Under the pieces are notes generated by a model. The model ran no database searches and was not told where the DNA came from. It saw only the letters and a program-made list of their open reading frames with translations. The translations under genes were made by a program, and so were the position numbers. Below, piece by piece: positions 40,597-40,608 of a stretch of DNA of 40,608 nt. Source of the stretch: an uncultured Planctomycetia bacterium (GTDB taxonomy: Bacteria; Planctomycetota; UBA1135; GCA-002686595); the NCBI GenBank assembly GCA_938003765.1, contig CALKYE010000181.1:1-40608 (forward strand). The letters run 5' to 3'. How positions within the stretch are numbered: position 1 is the first letter of the stretch; every line of letters begins with the position of its first letter.

Positions 40597-40608
40597 ACAT
40601 CGCACCGC

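Noticed and set aside
1..40608. tRNA genes, insertion sequences, prophage or attachment sites
   Set aside because: No cloverleaf sequence, transposase, integrase or flanking direct repeat was recognised by reading. The phage-like modules lie inside a single gspK frame and not in a prophage.

Overview
The window is a chromosomal segment of a very GC-rich, Gram-negative-type bacterium, most probably a planctomycete of one of the high-GC lineages (inference). The reasons are a secreted protein that ends in a Cys-rich module beginning YCTAGT, of a kind I recall as common in such genomes; a large, unusually built type II secretion (T2SS)-like operon; and SurA/PpiD-type periplasmic folding factors. 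I see no tRNA, rRNA, insertion sequence, prophage or CRISPR array. Coding density is high and many genes overlap by 1-4 bases.

Layout. 3-2774 (+): the 3' end of a probable ATP-grasp gene, a small esterase-like hydrolase, and a secreted protein with a ThuA-like N-terminal part. 2871-4160 (-): glgC. 4311-6272 (+): the compact ribH-nusB-ftsY operon. 6285-7796 (-): a secreted arylsulfotransferase-like beta-propeller. 8076-11205 (+): an O-antigen-ligase-like polytopic protein with TPRs, then a radical SAM enzyme. 11177-13933 (-): a YfhO-like membrane protein. 14008-14769 (+): an HhH-GPD (endonuclease III-like) DNA glycosylase. 14862-17469 (+): an OmpR-type response regulator and its histidine kinase. 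17678-39379 (-): about 22 kb of co-directional genes. 39832-40596 (+): rsmE.

The most striking part is the 39379-19761 block, read right to left: FHA-TM-carbohydrate-binding-like protein, GspL-like PilM/PilN fusion, PilO/GspM-like protein, TPR protein with a C-terminal beta-sandwich, GspG, GspH, a giant 1803-residue GspK, GspJ, GspI, a secreted TPR/zinc-ribbon protein, a SurA-like lipoprotein, and ScpB. A separate PpiD-like chaperone (19573-17678) follows and ends at a clear intrinsic terminator. Pseudopilus and inner-membrane platform parts are present, but the GspE ATPase, GspF, the GspD secretin and the prepilin peptidase are not in the window. Four of these proteins carry beta-sandwich domains resembling LamG or carbohydrate-binding modules, and GspK also holds repeated modules like those of phage tail proteins. 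This suggests a pseudopilus whose tip and platform contact glycans or other large surface ligands, an arrangement I do not recognise from described systems.

Regulation. Nearly every transcription unit has a TAnnnT hexamer shortly upstream, which stands out in this GC-rich sequence and was used to judge several uncertain starts. No conserved -35 element is visible.
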